From: Pleodorina starrii
Lineage: Eukaryota > Chlorophyta > Chlorophyceae > Chlamydomonadales > Volvocaceae
Length of the DNA: 64,000 nucleotides
Direction: 5' to 3'
Assembly (NCBI GenBank): GCA_030267565.1
Contig: BRXU01000017.1
Location: 2,450,501 to 2,514,500, forward strand
The translations under genes and the position numbers were made by a program. Numbering within the stretch: the first letter of the stretch is position 1; every line of letters starts with the position of its first letter. A model generated the notes under the pieces. The model was not told where the DNA came from and did no database searches. It saw only the letters and a list, made by a program, of their open reading frames with translations. This document shows, piece by piece, positions 13,301-26,700 of the stretch.

Positions 13301-14269
13301 GCACGTCGGTGCGCGAGCCAGCAGCAGCGGCGCGCGGCCGGTACGTACGTCCGCACGCAACTTATAATAGGACCAGATAGGACACGCATGCATGCACACA
13401 CACATTTCACACGCGCACACGTTGCTTGGGATCAGCGTTACGTGCCCGCGCAAATAAACCGACACGCACACTACCGACACGCGCGCGCGTACGTGCTCGA
13501 ACCTAATAAAGCGCTGCTGCGTGGTTTTTCATGAACAGAGTTCTGCAACTAGTCGAACACACATACATACACACACATACGCACACAGCTGTGGATGAAC
13601 TGAAGTGATCGACCGATTAACGGGCCCGCCGCCCTGCCCGCCCGCCCGCCTTCCCTCAGCTACGTGGCTCGGCCTTGATTGGGGCGGGCGGGCAGCCCCG
13701 CCGATCGACACGCACGCACGCACACGCACGCTAGCTGCGGCCCCGTGCGTGCTTACTTTGCGGCCTATCCAGCTATCCGTCTGCCAGCCCATCCGCCCAT
13801 CCATCCACGCATTCATACTACTGTCACGCTAATGCACGTATCACCATGGCGCCTTCATTCACCTGGTGCGTGCGTGCGTGCGTGCGTGCTTGTCTACGTA
13901 TCTTGTCGTGTACGCCATGTACTACCTGACTACGTATCTTGTGTACTACCTGACTACGTATCTTGTCTACGTATCTTGTCGTGTATGCCATGTACTACCT
14001 GACATTGTTATTACCACCCGCCGTCGCGCATGGCACACATACGTACATACATACACGCACCGTGTACGACTACAGGGCACGCACGCACCAAGCAACCAAC
14101 TGCACACCGACATCCGGCTTCATTGGATCATTGCCCATCACCATCTATCCAAGAGCAGCAGCATCAACAACAATGGCACGCAGTAATCATCATCAAACAG
14201 CAGCGCGCGGCCGCCGGAGGCTGCGCTGAGCAGGCTTGCTTTGTCGTTGCTACGATACTGCAGGAGCAG
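10328..14269. other. Gene-poor microsatellite-rich region
   Basis: Rich in ACGT, TACG, TGCA, CGCA and GTGC runs on both strands, with no reading frame that looks coding. A short tandem array of 'ctacgtatcttgt' units with 'gccatgtactacctga' spacers occupies about 13893-14003. Short tracts of GCGTG and CGTACG appear throughout. Apparent open frames here are repeat-encoded. Confidence 0.5.
11133..11233. repeat. (CCCCG)n pentanucleotide array
   Basis: About twenty perfect CCCCG/CCGCC-phase pentamers in a row. Such strand-asymmetric G/C tracts can form quadruplex structures on the G-rich strand; that is general knowledge, not seen here. Confidence 0.95.
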
Positions 14270-15013
14270 CCGCGGACACCCGACCTGACTACGTGGCAAG
14301 CACGCACCTGCCCAAATCCGATGGCTGCTCCCGGAAATCGCGGATGAGAAACGCCTCAAAACGCGGCCCGATATATAGCTACGTATACTCCTCATACTAG
14401 ACATTCCCTTCCATGAAGCGCAAGCGCCGGCCAGGGTACGTGGGACCCCCGCCCGGACCCCAGCCAACACACAGTACACATTGTTGAGGTAGGTCGGCTA
14501 CGCCGCAGACACAAACCACACACAGAAACAGCACGACAAGGCCGCCGTACGTACAACACGCAGATAGAACTGGCCAAGCTCCTCACATCACGGAAGCCGG
14601 ATGGAACAGGTCCGGCACACATACAACGCAGGAAGTAAGCCATCAGCCTCGGCTTTGCAGGCACCATCAGAAATAAAGAGCCTACACCCCCTATACTAGA
14701 TACTCCATCCACACCCTAGGCACGGGCAGCAAGGAAGCCCGAACATGCTGCAATCAACGACCTCCACGACCATGCAGTTATTAGGACACTACCCAACACT
14801 ATCGTTATAACCCGTATGCAAATGGAACGTAACCTACCCCCATGCGGAACTGCAACTGCCTCCGTGGCACCGACGTAACCAACGTGGGACAAGTCTGAAG
14901 TTCCTTGCGGTGGTGGTGGTGGGGGCTGGGACCGGGGAAACCCGTCACCCCACCCCCTCTGCTCCCATAACCCACGCCCCGGCTCCCGGCCGGGCGTATC
15001 ATTAATATTATTA
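14270..15013 (+). pseudogene. Decayed 3' end of a LINE retrotransposon
   Basis: Translated pieces in shifting plus-strand frames match the LINE C-terminus at 31276-32907: PDPSQHTVHIVEVGYAADTN, HKQKQHDKA-like, ISLGFAGTIR, NDLHDHAV and ITRMQMER. The copy carries several stops and frameshifts. Its end 'ggccgggcgtatcattaatattatta' has the same pre-tail sequence and (ATT)-type tail as the other copy. It is on the opposite strand to that copy. It is non-functional. Confidence 0.8.
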
Positions 15014-16213
15014 GGAGCAGCCGCGCCTCGCTCGCACGCAGGACATGTGCACATACGTCGCGCACGTGGTATGTAGAAGTGAGACAAAGTGTTAAGTTAT
15101 TAGTAATACCGTAAGACCACCGACGCAAGGTAATAAGCGGCGGGCGGGCACGTACGGCGGGAGCGCGCGCATCGCAGAGAGACGGATTTGAGAGAACGAA
15201 CGAACCGCGTACTACATGCATACCGCATACTACCGACCGCGTACCCATCCACCCATCCCCACTCCATGATCAGTTTTTTTTCCAAGCAGGACCACAAACG
15301 GCAGCTCGCTAAATGTTTCAAGGGTGATCTGCTTCGAGTCAAGTTATGGCCGTTTGGCCGCCGCCCGTTGCTCAGCAGCCCATCCAGGACAACGCAAGAG
15401 AGATCGAACGAACAAGACAAGGAGGAGGAAATAATTCGCCACAATCTAGCTACTGTTGAACCCGCCGCGCGCATACATGCGCCGCACCGCCGCAAAACTA
15501 AGAAGCAAGTACGTAAGATCCATCCATCCTCGCTCCATCCATACATACCTGCGCACACCGTAATCCCCATAATACTCCACGCACGCATGCATGCGTACAA
15601 ATAATACCAACCTACGTATGCAGTTCGCAAGCCCGTACACACATTCCGTACGTACTCGCGCGCTTGCACACACATACACACGCACACACACACGCGCGCG
15701 CACATAGCACGCAAGCACGCATGCGTCTAATGAAAACCGACACGCACCGCGTCACGTAACGAATGAACAAGTGGTTGAGCACGCACGCAACTAAGTACCA
15801 CCTACGTACCAGCCACGCGCGATAGATTGTTCTGTTGATTCAGGACGAGCGATAGAGCGAGCGCGGGGCTGATGAACGAACACGCCCGCCGGCCCCGCGC
15901 GGCCGTTAACACGAGTGAGCGAGTGTCTGTTTGCGCCGAGCCAGGCAGGGGAGCCCGGCGGCCCGGCAGGAAACGGAAGGAAGATGGACATGCATAAGGC
16001 CCACGCAGCAGCTCTGACATTACGGAGGTAATAGATAACTAACAATAAAGAGAATACCACAGCGGGTGACGAACGAACGGACGGACGGAAGGACAACGAA
16101 ACAGCGAGGCAGCAGGAGCGGGTCCTGCGTGATGTCTCGCTCGCTCGCTCGCTCGTGAGCGTGAGACAAAGAAAGAAACTAACATCATCCGCCCACTTAC
16201 ACGCACGCAGCAG
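15014..16213. other. Repeat-rich spacer, nothing coding seen
   Basis: Contains GCACGCACG/CATGCATG microsatellites and a GCTC tetramer run near 16138-16152. No frame shows coding character and no structured RNA was recognised. Confidence 0.4.
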
Positions 16214-16226
16214 GCAGCGGCCGGCA

Positions 16227-16647
16227 AGGAAAGGAAAGAAAGGAAAGTATTACGCTGGACCGTAAGCCCTTGCGTGGGTTAAGGGAACAGACTGATGCCT
16301 CATCGGCGGGTACAGCCCATTACCGCGGTGACCGCCTTTTTGACTAAGATGGGTTGCTTCTCCCACCCACTCCGTGTCTGGGCTCCGTCTCACTCAGATC
16401 ACATCTGGGTACCCGCACGCATTCTTCCCAGATATGCCAGACACATCATTGTTTGAACATTCAACCGTGATGAGTTCTACCAGTGCAGGGGACAGGGACA
16501 TGGCTAAAGAGCCATGCGATCACCTGCTGTTCGTTCCCACACCAGGGCCCCCATCGGTCACCCAGCCCTCTGCGAAGACCGGGATCGTACTGGTGACCTC
16601 TCGGTCACCAATTCAGTGCCCTAACTCTCAGGCACTTCCTAGGGGAT
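16227..16647 (-). mobile_element. tRNA-derived SINE, minus-strand copy
   Basis: About 420 bp. Read on the minus strand, it begins with 'cccctaggaagtgcctgag', a tRNA-like head with an A-box-like segment and a B box (GTACGATCC here, GTTCGATCC in the other copy). It continues into an unrelated body and ends in a pyrimidine (TTTCC)-type tail. It is flanked by a perfect 13-bp direct repeat 'gcagcggccggca' at 16214-16226 and 16648-16660, the expected target-site duplication of LINE-mediated insertion. A sister copy lies at 29715-30142 in the opposite orientation. Confidence 0.85.
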
Positions 16648-16660
16648 GCAGCGGCCGGCA

Positions 16661-17704
16661 TCTGGCATACGTACGACAATGCACGCGCGGCGGCAGCAGT
16701 CGCCGACGCACGCACATACACACGCCGCCGGCGCACACGCACTTCGTTGGTCGCAGCTAGCAGAGCGTGCAGCCAATCAAGTGCGTGCGTGGTTGGCTAG
16801 CACGCAGCGCAGTTATGCATCCATCTATGTATGTATCTATCTATAGTACTATCTATCTTTCTATCTATCTATCTAAAGGACGCGCACGAAGGCGGGGTTT
16901 GTTCAGGTAGACGGAGCGCGACACATGCAATCCAAAAGATCTGGCACCGAACCCCAAATGGCTGTCCATGTACGTACATACGCAGCTGCGTACTGGATGG
17001 CTGCATACATCTATCGATCGATGCCTTCACGCAGTTTGCCCCGCCCACACACACAAAGCTAGGACAGGTACGTAAGCAAGTCCGTCTATCTGGCCAGCAA
17101 CAGCAGCAGCAGCAGTAGATAGGGAGTTTCGTTACTATGCCCTGGCGACATGCAGCCGTACGTGCACGCATGCATACGCGCGCGCATGTATGCGTGCACG
17201 CAAGCACGCACGAGCGACATGGTCCTCTATCTCAAGCAATAAGACGTCGCATTTACGTATCCCTCAATCGTCGCCTCCATCGCCGCCTCGATCGCTCCAT
17301 CGTCGCATCCCTCAAGCGCTCGGCTGCGCGCGCACGTCCATTCGTGCGGCAGCCCCAGCCGGCGGATGGACCGGCGCTGCTGCGTATATGGACGTGCTGA
17401 ACGCACGAAGCGTCGTCCGACTGACCGACGCGCCTACCCGGCCGGTGCGCATACGTTGAATCAGCGTTGTGCGGCGCCGTCAGAAGCGGCCCTCCAGGCA
17501 TCGGAAGACGTGCTCCGTGCACTGCACGGGGCATGCGGGTGGCGGGCGGACGGATGGATTGCCGCCGATGGTGAATGGCTCAGCACGCAGGAGCGGATGG
17601 AGTATACCAATTTCCTTCATTATAAAAAACATTCTTATATAAACTTTTTGATGGTCAGTTGGTTTCGTTGAAGCGTGACAGTGACAGTGCCGACAGTGAC
17701 AGAC
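16661..17704. other. Spacer with microsatellites, no gene seen
   Basis: Holds a (TATC)n tract near 16825-16875, a short AGC run near 17098-17115 and ACGT/GCAT repeats. No coding frame is supported. Confidence 0.4.
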
Positions 17705-18807
17705 TGACAAGGGGTTGGTGTCGGCTTCCTTGAAGCCGGAAAAAGGGCGAGGCCCCACTAAATCCGTACGGGTTAAGTTGAGTGCTAGGGCAGCGAGGGC
17801 GTGAAGTGTGAGAGTGTCGACATTCCTGCTGATAGACAGCCAGAGCTTTTTCCCGAAATGCCTGCTAGCCGAGTCGTTAGCAAGGCCTGCCGGCGCCGCG
17901 CGAAGCGCGTCATCCCGTCGGGTGCATGAGCGCATGTGCGCATCGACCGAAATACGGTATTTCCAAAGCGAGCGGCGAGGGCGTCAACTGTGAGAGTGTC
18001 GACATTCCTGCTGATAGGCAGCCAGATCTTTATTTATATCTGAAATGCCTGCGGCTTCAGCAATCCGACCCATGTTTAGCATCGCGCGCCGTCTCGGCAC
18101 TGTGCAACTCTTCCGGCCAGCGCATTGGCTGAAGTTACATGACAGTAGACATGGAGTGTATGGAGTGTATCATTTACACATCACGCAGGCTGACTTGCCA
18201 ATAGAAGGACAGCGGAACTGTTTGCGAGGGTTGCGACGACGTGCAGTTGCCGACGAGAGTGCACAGGCTTCGCTACTGAGGTATTCGCCGTAGAGGAGGC
18301 TTGACTGCTTTAACATTAGGACAGGGAACGTAGAAGTCCATCCCCTAGGTTGCCGACTGGACTTGTTGGGCGGCCCGCAGAAGACCGCTGCATCGTGCGT
18401 GCATTGGCGGCTTGGCGTCCAACAACCAGCAGTTTGCCCCTCATGGTTTGCTCCTTGCAACCTTTGTAATAGTAATATGCGTCAAGACGATCGGACCGGC
18501 AAGCAGAGCTGCTGTGGTGTGGTCGCGGGAAGAATGTTCGCAATGCGAACATAGTTGGTTGCAGAAATGAAGATTCATTTCACGCCTTCATGTCAGAATT
18601 CCACTTGAAGGAACGATAAATCTTCTGGAATTAATTATAGGCCGAGAGGTGTTGGTTTGACCTCGGCCTCGGTCCATGGAGACTGCCAAACTGGTTTGTA
18701 CTCATGCGATGTTGGGTTCCAATAATAAATTCACCGTGCAATAAAGAATGTAATCTTTTACTTCTGCAGCCTTTCCGTTGGCCGAAAGTCTACACTTGTC
18801 CAATTAC
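17705..18807 (+). mobile_element. R1 interspersed element, copy 1
   Basis: A sequence of about 1.1 kb found again as an inverted, highly similar copy at 34706-35811. It starts TGACAAGGGGTTGGTGTC and ends CACTTGTCCAATTAC, so only a short GACAAG...CTTGTC inverted match exists at the ends. Internally a segment 'gtgtcgacattcctgctgat' is doubled (near 17814 and 17996). No long ORF is conserved between the copies. It is probably a non-autonomous transposon or a dispersed repeat; the class is undetermined. Confidence 0.7.
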
Positions 18808-18837
18808 TTCCCACGTCCCACGTCCCACGCACGGGCA

Positions 18838-21800
18838 CACGGACAAGCGCGCGCCCTGTGGGCCGCGGGCTGCCGTAGCGCCCCTTGCGGATGCGGCGCG
18901 ACGCGACGCGACGCGACACGACGCGACACGACGCGGATGCGACACGATGCGACGCGACCATTACGATCCGTACGCAACGCTATGCTACGCTACGCTACGC
19001 TACGCTACGCTACGCTACGCTACGCTACGCTAGGCTACATGACGCGACGTGACGTGACACGATGCGACGCGACACGACGCGACGCGACGCTATGCTCCAC
19101 GCTACGCTCCGCTATGCTTCATTACGATTCGCTACGCAATGCTATGCTACAGTACGCTACGCGAGGCTACATGACGTGATGCGACGCGACGATGCTACAC
19201 TACATTACATGACGCGACGTGATGCTATGCTACATTCCGTGATGCTCCAAGCTACGCTCCACTACGCTCCATTACGATCCGCTACACAACGCTATGCGAC
19301 GCTACACTACGCTAGGCTACATGACGCGACGACGCGACGTCGTGTTGCGTTGCGTAGCATTGCAATGCGATCCTGCATGCTGAGCTGCACTACGCGACGC
19401 GACGTGACGTGACGCGACGTGACGCGACGTGACGCGACGCGACGTGACGTGACACGACGCGACACTACGCTCCATTACGATCCGCTACACAACGCTATGC
19501 GACGCGACGATGCTACACTACATTACATGACGCGACGTGATGCTATGCTACGCTCCGTGATGCTCCAAGCCACGCTCCACTACGCTCCATTACGATCCGT
19601 TACGCAACGCTATGCTACGCTACACTACGCTAGGCTACATGACGCGACGACGCGACGTCGTGTTGCGTTGCGTAGCATTGCGCAGCGATCCTGCATGCTG
19701 CGCTGCACTACGCGACGCGACGCGACGTGACGTGACACGACGCGACGCAACGCGACACGATGCGACGTGACGCAACACGATGCGACGCGACATGACGCGA
19801 CGCGATGCGACGCGACGCGACACGACGCTACACTACACTATGCTCCGCGGGAAGGCGCGTGCGCGACTTCAATCGCGCACGTTGAAATGTGACGTGCGAT
19901 TTACGATCGTGCACGCTGCACTACACTATGGTACGTGACGCGACGCTACACTACGCGGCGATAAGCGGCGGCGAGCGGCAACGAATAACGAGCGGCGACG
20001 ACGCGAGCAGCGACGAGCCACGACGAGCGGCGACTAACTTTGAGCGAGCGAGCGAGCGAGCGACAGCGTAGCGAAGCGCAGCAGAACGTAGCGGAGCGCT
20101 GCACAGGCGCGCACGACTTTATTCGCCGACTACACGACGCGACGCTATGCTCCGCGATACGCTCCGCTATGCTTCGTTACGATCCGGTACGCAACGCTAT
20201 GCAACGCTACGCTACGCTATGCTATGCAGTATCCTAAGTAGCACGAGTGCACGATCGCATTTTCCTGCAAATCGCAAGGCGACTAACTTTGACAAGCCTA
20301 ACGCTATGATATCGCACATAAATGATTTCTATGATATATCTATATGCATGCAGCACATCCCGCGACGCCAAAAAAAATTACGCACTTTACGCGTCGAGCA
20401 ATTCTACTTCTTCTGCACTGAGCCGAGCGCAGCGGAGCGCGCGCGGCTTTGATCTCCGACTTGCGTTAAAGCGATAAAACCGAGCGAGCGAGCGAGCGAG
20501 CGACAGCGTAGCGAAGCGCAGCAGAACGTAGCGGAGCGCTGCGCAGGCGCGCACGACTTTATTCACCGACTACACGACGCGACGCTATGCTCCGCGATAC
20601 GCTCCACTATGCTTCGTTACGATCCGCTACGCAACGCTATGCAACGCTACGCTACGCTACGCTATGCTATGCAGCATCCTAAGTAGCGCGAGTGCACGAT
20701 CGCATTTTCCTCGCAAATCGCAAGGCGACTAACTTTGACAAGCCTAACGCTATGATATCGCACATAAATAATTTTTATGATATATCTATATGCGAGCATC
20801 ACATCCCGCGACGCAAAAAAAATTTACGCACTTTACGCGTCGGGCCGAGCAATTCTACTTCACGATAGCAATACGATTCACATCGCGCCGCCATGTCACA
20901 ATTCCATGATAAAACTTTTGACAGCGATTGCGATGATTTCCACGCGCGGAGGCGTTGATGCGACTTCGGCCGCGATCAGCTGTTACTATTTTAAACTTCA
21001 ACTTGAATGAACACATGAACGCACGCATATCAGAAATACAGGATGCAATATGCTATCAGAAATGCCGAAACAAAAAGCGAAATTCCGGGAAATCCAAATT
21101 ACACTCCACGGACCCACGGACACAAGCGCGCGCCCTGTGGGCCGCGGGCTGCCGTAGCGCCCCTTGCGGATGCGGAGGCGACGCGACGCGACGCGTCGCG
21201 ACGCGATGCGATGCAACACGATGCGACACGACGCGACGCGTCGCGATGCAACACGACGCGACGTTACACTACGTTACGTGACGCTATGCTACGCTCTGCT
21301 ATGCTCCACGCTACGCTCCGTTATGCTCCATTACGATTCGCTACGCAACGCTATGCTACGCTACGCTACGTTAGGGTACATGACGCAACGACACGAAGCG
21401 ACACGACGCGACACGACGTGACGCGACGCGACGCGACGTGACGCTATGCTACGCTCCGTTATGCTCCACGCTACGCTACGCTATGCTCCATTACAATCCG
21501 CTACGCAACGCTATGCTACACGACGTTACGCTAGGCTACATGACGTGACGACGCGACGTCGTTGCGTTGCGTAGCATTGCAATGCGATCATGCATGTTGC
21601 GCTGCACTACACGACGTGACGCGACGCGACGCTACACTACACTATGCTCCGCGAGAACGCACGTGCGCGAGTTCAATCGTGCACGTTGAAATGTGACGTG
21701 CGATTTACGATCGTGCACGCTGCACTACACTATGGTACGTGACGTGATGCTACACTACGCTATGCTGCGCTGCACTACACTACACTACGCTACGCTACGC

Positions 21801-22640
21801 TACGCTACACAATGCTACGCTACGCTACACGATGCTACGTTACGCTACGCTACGCTACGCTACGCTACGCTACGCTACGCTACGCTACGCTACAATTCAC
21901 TATGCTAGTCTACGCTTCGCTACGAAATGCTACGGTTCACTATGCTAGTCTACGCTCCGCTACGAAACGCTACAGTCCGCTGTGCTGCACGCTGTGCTGC
22001 ACTATGCTTCGCGACGCAAGCCGAGCGCAGCAGAGCGGAACATAGCCGAGCGAGCGACAGCGCAGCAAAGCGCAGCAGAACGTAGCGGAGCGCTGCACAA
22101 GCGCGCACGACTTAGCGCGCACGACTCCGCGATACGCTCCGCTATGCTTCGTTACGATCCGCTACGCAAAGCTATGCAGCGCTCTGCTATGCTATGCTAT
22201 GGAGCATCCTAAGTAACGCGCGTGCGCGTCCCTCGCCCCTCGCCTCGCAAATGGCAAGGCGACTAACTTTGACAAGTCTAACGCTATGATATCGCAAATA
22301 AATGATATGTATGATATATCTATATGCGAGCAGCACATTCCGCGACGCAAAAACAATTTACGCACTTTACGCGTCGGGGTTTCGGAGCCGAGCAACTCTA
22401 CTTCATGATAGCAATTCACATCGCGCCGCCATGTCACAATTCCATGATTAAAATTTTGACAGCGATTGCGATGATTTCCAGGCGCGGAGACGATGATGCG
22501 ACTTCGGCCGCGATCAGCTGTTACAATTTCAAACTTCAACTTGAATGAACACATGGACGCACGCATATCAGCAATACAGAATTGAATATGCTATGAGAAA
22601 TGCCGAAACGCGCAGCGAAATTCCGGAAGATCCAAATTAC
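18838..22640. repeat. Pentamer-based satellite with higher-order repeats
   Basis: About 3.8 kb dominated by TACGC and GACGC pentamers and close variants. Larger blocks repeat inside it. An anchor 'gcgcgccctgtgggccgcgg' occurs at about 18849 and again at about 21128. A 'gcgagcgagcgacagcg' block followed by 'gcgactaactttgacaag' recurs near 20040, 20480 and 22050. A 'gcgttgcgtagcattgc' block recurs near 19347, 19657 and 21560. The many open frames here (RRDATRRDA-like, LRYATLRYA-like) are products of the pentamers, not genes. Confidence 0.9.
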
Positions 22641-22661
22641 ACTCCACGGACACACGGACAT

Positions 22662-22770
22662 TTCAGTGGGGTAAGGCCTCCGCTTCTCTAGCTACGCTAG
22701 AGGCGCTACGGCTATTTGAGTGGGGTAAGGCCTCCGCTTCTCTAGCTACGCTAGAGGCGCTACGGCTACA
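22662..22770. repeat. 54-bp tandem duplication with internal palindrome
   Basis: Two consecutive near-identical 54-bp units (tggggtaaggcctccgcttc...ggcgctacggcta). Each contains the palindrome CTCTAGC-TACGCTAGAG, which could form a small hairpin. The array sits between the satellite and the GC hairpin. Confidence 0.85.
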
Positions 22771-22784
22771 TGGGCAATCCTACA

Positions 22785-22825
22785 GGGCGGGGCCCCCCTG
22801 GGCGCTTCGCGCTGGGGCCCCGCCC
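22785..22825. repeat. 41-bp GC-rich hairpin, copy 1
   Basis: Arms GGGCGGGGCCCC and GGGGCCCCGCCC surround a GCGCTTCGCGC core, giving an almost completely self-complementary element. The same 41 bp, inverted and identical, lies at 33193-33233. The flanks 'ctacag' and 'aaaaa' are also shared. Confidence 0.9.
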
Positions 22826-23702
22826 AAAAATGTCGCTTTGTCACGTATTACATAAAGGCGCACTACGTTGGCACTACACACACGTACATTGACACTGGGA
22901 ATTGAGCAACACGAGCCAGCGAACATGTGGATGTTCTTACCATACATACAATAATCACATCTTATTACACTCTCAGAACGGCGCAGCTGCGGAAAGCACG
23001 GCCAGTACAGTAGTCAAGCAAGACTACAGAGAACAGCCAGGCCTCCGTAAGTTTGTGTCAGCTGTGAGTGATGACCAGTTATCCCTGTTTATCTTTGTTA
23101 AACATCCTTGTTAAACAATCAAAGGTCTAGGATATTAATCAATGTCGCGCAAGTTTGGCCCCGGTTCCGGGTTCCACGATCACACACAATCTTGAAGTGT
23201 TTCGATCGATTATTACTCCAACTGAAACACTGTAAGAATTTTGTTTCACGTTTCCAGTTATCCATTTTGGGGCTGAGCTCTGGTTCGTACATGCAGCTGC
23301 GTTCACGTGGGCACATGGCGATTAAAGTAGGATTCCTGCATGAATTGCAACACCCCGAGCCCGCAATGTCGAATGAAGGACGCAGACGTGCATGTATCCA
23401 GCCTAATACTTTCTGGCGAATGAAACAAGCGGACGCCAGTTATTTAAATCCTTTCAAACTGCTGCTGGTGAACCAGTCTGCATCGGACATCGCATTCAGA
23501 TGTTAGCTTTTAGACCTCGATTGTTATGTGAATTTGAGTTGTCTGCCCGGTAAATATATATATTGCATCTACGCATGCATGCAGCGGGCCCTTGCTCGCT
23601 CGATATATTTCACGGAACCGCTGCTGCTGCTGCGTTGATGGACATCAACAAACGTACATGTTTTCATAATGTAATGTAATATTCACAGAGAACTATGTGG
23701 AG
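22826..23702. other. Spacer, no gene supported
   Basis: Lower GC than the surroundings. A 132-codon frame at 23108-23506 (+) is present but has no recognisable domain and ordinary composition for this AT-richer sequence. I do not call it a gene. Confidence 0.35.
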
Positions 23703-26700
23703 CTAGCCTAGAAAGCTGTCGCGCGTTTCCACCACAAGCGTGAGCCTGCTGGGGAGGACGGCCTGGGGTACATGGCATATCCTACGATTGCATAGGATAT
23801 GCCATGTACATACGTGATGGGGTACATTAAGGGGAGATAGACTTTAACATGAACGACAACGTCGGTGCGTACGTACGGTACCGGTGCCTCACCGCGGCGT
23901 CGAGGACAGCGTACTTCAGCTGCTCCGCTTGCAGACTCGGCGCGCCCCAATTGGACATCGTCGTTTTCTGACGCGCACAATCGCATGAATGCATAACATG
24001 CATACATGCAAGCAAGGGGGCGGAGAGTTAGGAATGACGGAACGGAAGGGCGAATGAGAGTCGGCGGTGCACGGCAGCGCAGCGGAGGCATTTGCATGCC
24101 TCCGCTGCGTCTTCCGTATGTATCCTAACTTATAATTTGGTTACCGCGCGCATGCATGCACGCACACATTCCCCTCCGATATGTTCACGCACCTTGCTTT
24201 TGGGCATCCCCACGGATGGCTCGAGTACGGCCTGTACGAGAGCCCGTACACCGGTCTTTGAATGCCCACACGCCTTGGCGATCTTCTGGATGTCCGTAAT
24301 CTTGCACCTGTGAACGAGCCAGGAGCGAGTGAAAATAATAAGCATCCGCCTATCTAAATGCATGGGGCCTAAGGGTTCTGTGGCGGATTCAGCAGTGCTC
24401 CGTTCCCTACGCCGGCAAGCACTGCACGTATGCGTGCATCCGAACAGCTGTGTTAGTTCGTGGATACGCTTTCGTTTGAACGCATGTCTCGCGTTCCCTG
24501 CTGCCTGCCGGGCGGGGGCGTGGTAATAATAAGAAAGCAAGCGCGCACGCAGCCGTCGGCGGTGTGATGATAGATGAGCGCAAGCGAGTCTAACGAAGCC
24601 TCGCGGAATGAATGGATGGACCAACGCCACACGCCTGCATCGATGCATGCTGTACAGCCACGCAGCCACGCAGACGTGCACGTGCATGTGCATGCGGCAC
24701 CCATCCACGCACCAAAAGGTGGTGAGGCCGAAGCTCTCCTCAAACTTGCGTTCATCGTTGGTGCCCCAACCCGCCACCACCAGCTCCACATCGCTGTCCT
24801 CCATGAAGCCCGTGCGGAAGGCGTCGGGCAGGCCGCACACCAACGTGCGCACCAGCACCACCAGACCGCAGGAGGACAGCTGCAGCAGCGCCACGGGGTT
24901 GCTCTGGCCGCGCGACGTGTCGGGCTTCCACTCCATGTCCATGGCAACCACGCCTGCACATAAACGCACGCACCCAAGCACCCAAGCACGCGCAACATCG
25001 CAGCGCCCGCCGGGTCGTTCGTTCGTTGGTTGGTTCGTTCGTTGGTTCGATCACGGACACGCTAGGAAACGAACGCTAGGAGATTGCGTGAAGTATGGAA
25101 GCACTTGCGTGGTGCGTGACACGACCGGCGGTGCATGCACAGCAGCATCCCGTGCACGTGCACTCTATTTGATGAGGGGTTCGTTCGCAACGCATGCATC
25201 GCCGACCAACTCGACGGATCGGAGGCCATGTATGGAGCGACCACCATCAACCAGCAGCGCAAAGCCGTGCATCAGGTCTGTCCATCCGCGCCGGCCGCTG
25301 CCGGGGACTCGGCCGCGGCCGGCGGGTGATCCCGGGGATCCTGGGACGCTCCCGCCCCCGGGGGAACTACTGCCCTCAGCAGGCCCCCGCCCGCCCATCC
25401 GTCGCTCGCCCATCCGCTCGCCCATCCGTCGCTCGCCACCCCGTGTGAATCAGATGCTATGCGTGCGTGCATGCGTGCGTGCACGCCTCGCTCGATCGAT
25501 TGGCTGGTTTCCACCTTCTTACCTTCCCCTTCGAAGGGGAAGGTAAGAAGCAAGGTGGAAATTCACTCACGCACCATCAGCACAAGGCACACGCAGATCT
25601 CGCGACGGATCTAACGCACAGACGAAGCGGTACATACATACAGCTGATGATCAGCAGCTGATGATGATAGGATGATGCACACCGCGCGTAAACTAACGCT
25701 TACCGTCCCACATGCGCGATCGCAGCACCTCCACGGCCGCGTTGGCTGCCTCGGGTGTCTCAGCCAGGAGCACCTCCACCGCCCCCAGCCGCAGCTCCTG
25801 GAGCCCATCCAGCCCCTTGGCCGGGTGACCCGGTGGCAGCACCTCGTAGGGCGCGATCGCCGCCGTAAAGATCGCGCGCCAGTCGATGATTGCACGCGGC
25901 AGCGACAGCGGCGTGGGCTGAGCGACCCCGTCGTCGTCGGCGTCCGGCGGCGGCGGCGGTGGCTCCTGCTGCTGCCGCCGGTGCTGCTGCTGCTGATGCT
26001 GCGGTGGCACTGCTGCTGCCGCCACGCTGCGGCCGGTGCCGCCAGGGCCGCCCGTCGCCCGTGCCGGAGGGGGGGCAACAGAAGGTGGGGACGTCCCTGC
26101 TGGCGATGCTCTTGTAGAGTCATTTGGGGATGCGGCTGGTGGGCCGGCGGCAGCGGCTGCCGCCAGCGGTTTGGAGCCGCCCGCACCAGCGGCAGCAGGG
26201 AATCTGGGCATCTGCTGCTTCTGGGGCGTTGCGGCCGGCTGTGGCCCTGGCTGATGAGGCGAGGTTCGCATCAGCTGTTGTTGGTGCTGCTGGTGCTGTA
26301 GCAGTTGCAGCAGCTGCCGCGGTGGTTGCACCTGCTGCTCCGGAACCTGCTGATGCTGCTGCGGCACCCGCCGCACCTGCTGCGGCTGCGGCTGCGCTTG
26401 CTGGAGTGGCCGACTGCCACCGTAATCGTAAAGGAGCTGCGCCTGCGGCTGCCCCTGCTGCCCTTGCTGGCTATCCTGCTGGGGTGTCGACGGCGGTTGA
26501 GGCTGCTGCATGGACACCAACGCCAGCTGCTGTACCCGACCGCTCTGCTGCTGTGGGTTTATGACCTGCTGGTACCGCGCTTGCAGCTGGTGCTGCAGCG
26601 ACGGTTGCAGCAGAGCGGGTTGCTGCGACGGGTCCATGAAGCATTGTTGTTGCGCTTGCAGCTGCACCGCCGACTGTTGCTGCTGGGGCTGCGGGCGCGG

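Noticed and set aside
18838..22640. Numerous short frames rich in RRDAT and LRYAT
   Set aside because: Direct translation of satellite pentamers.
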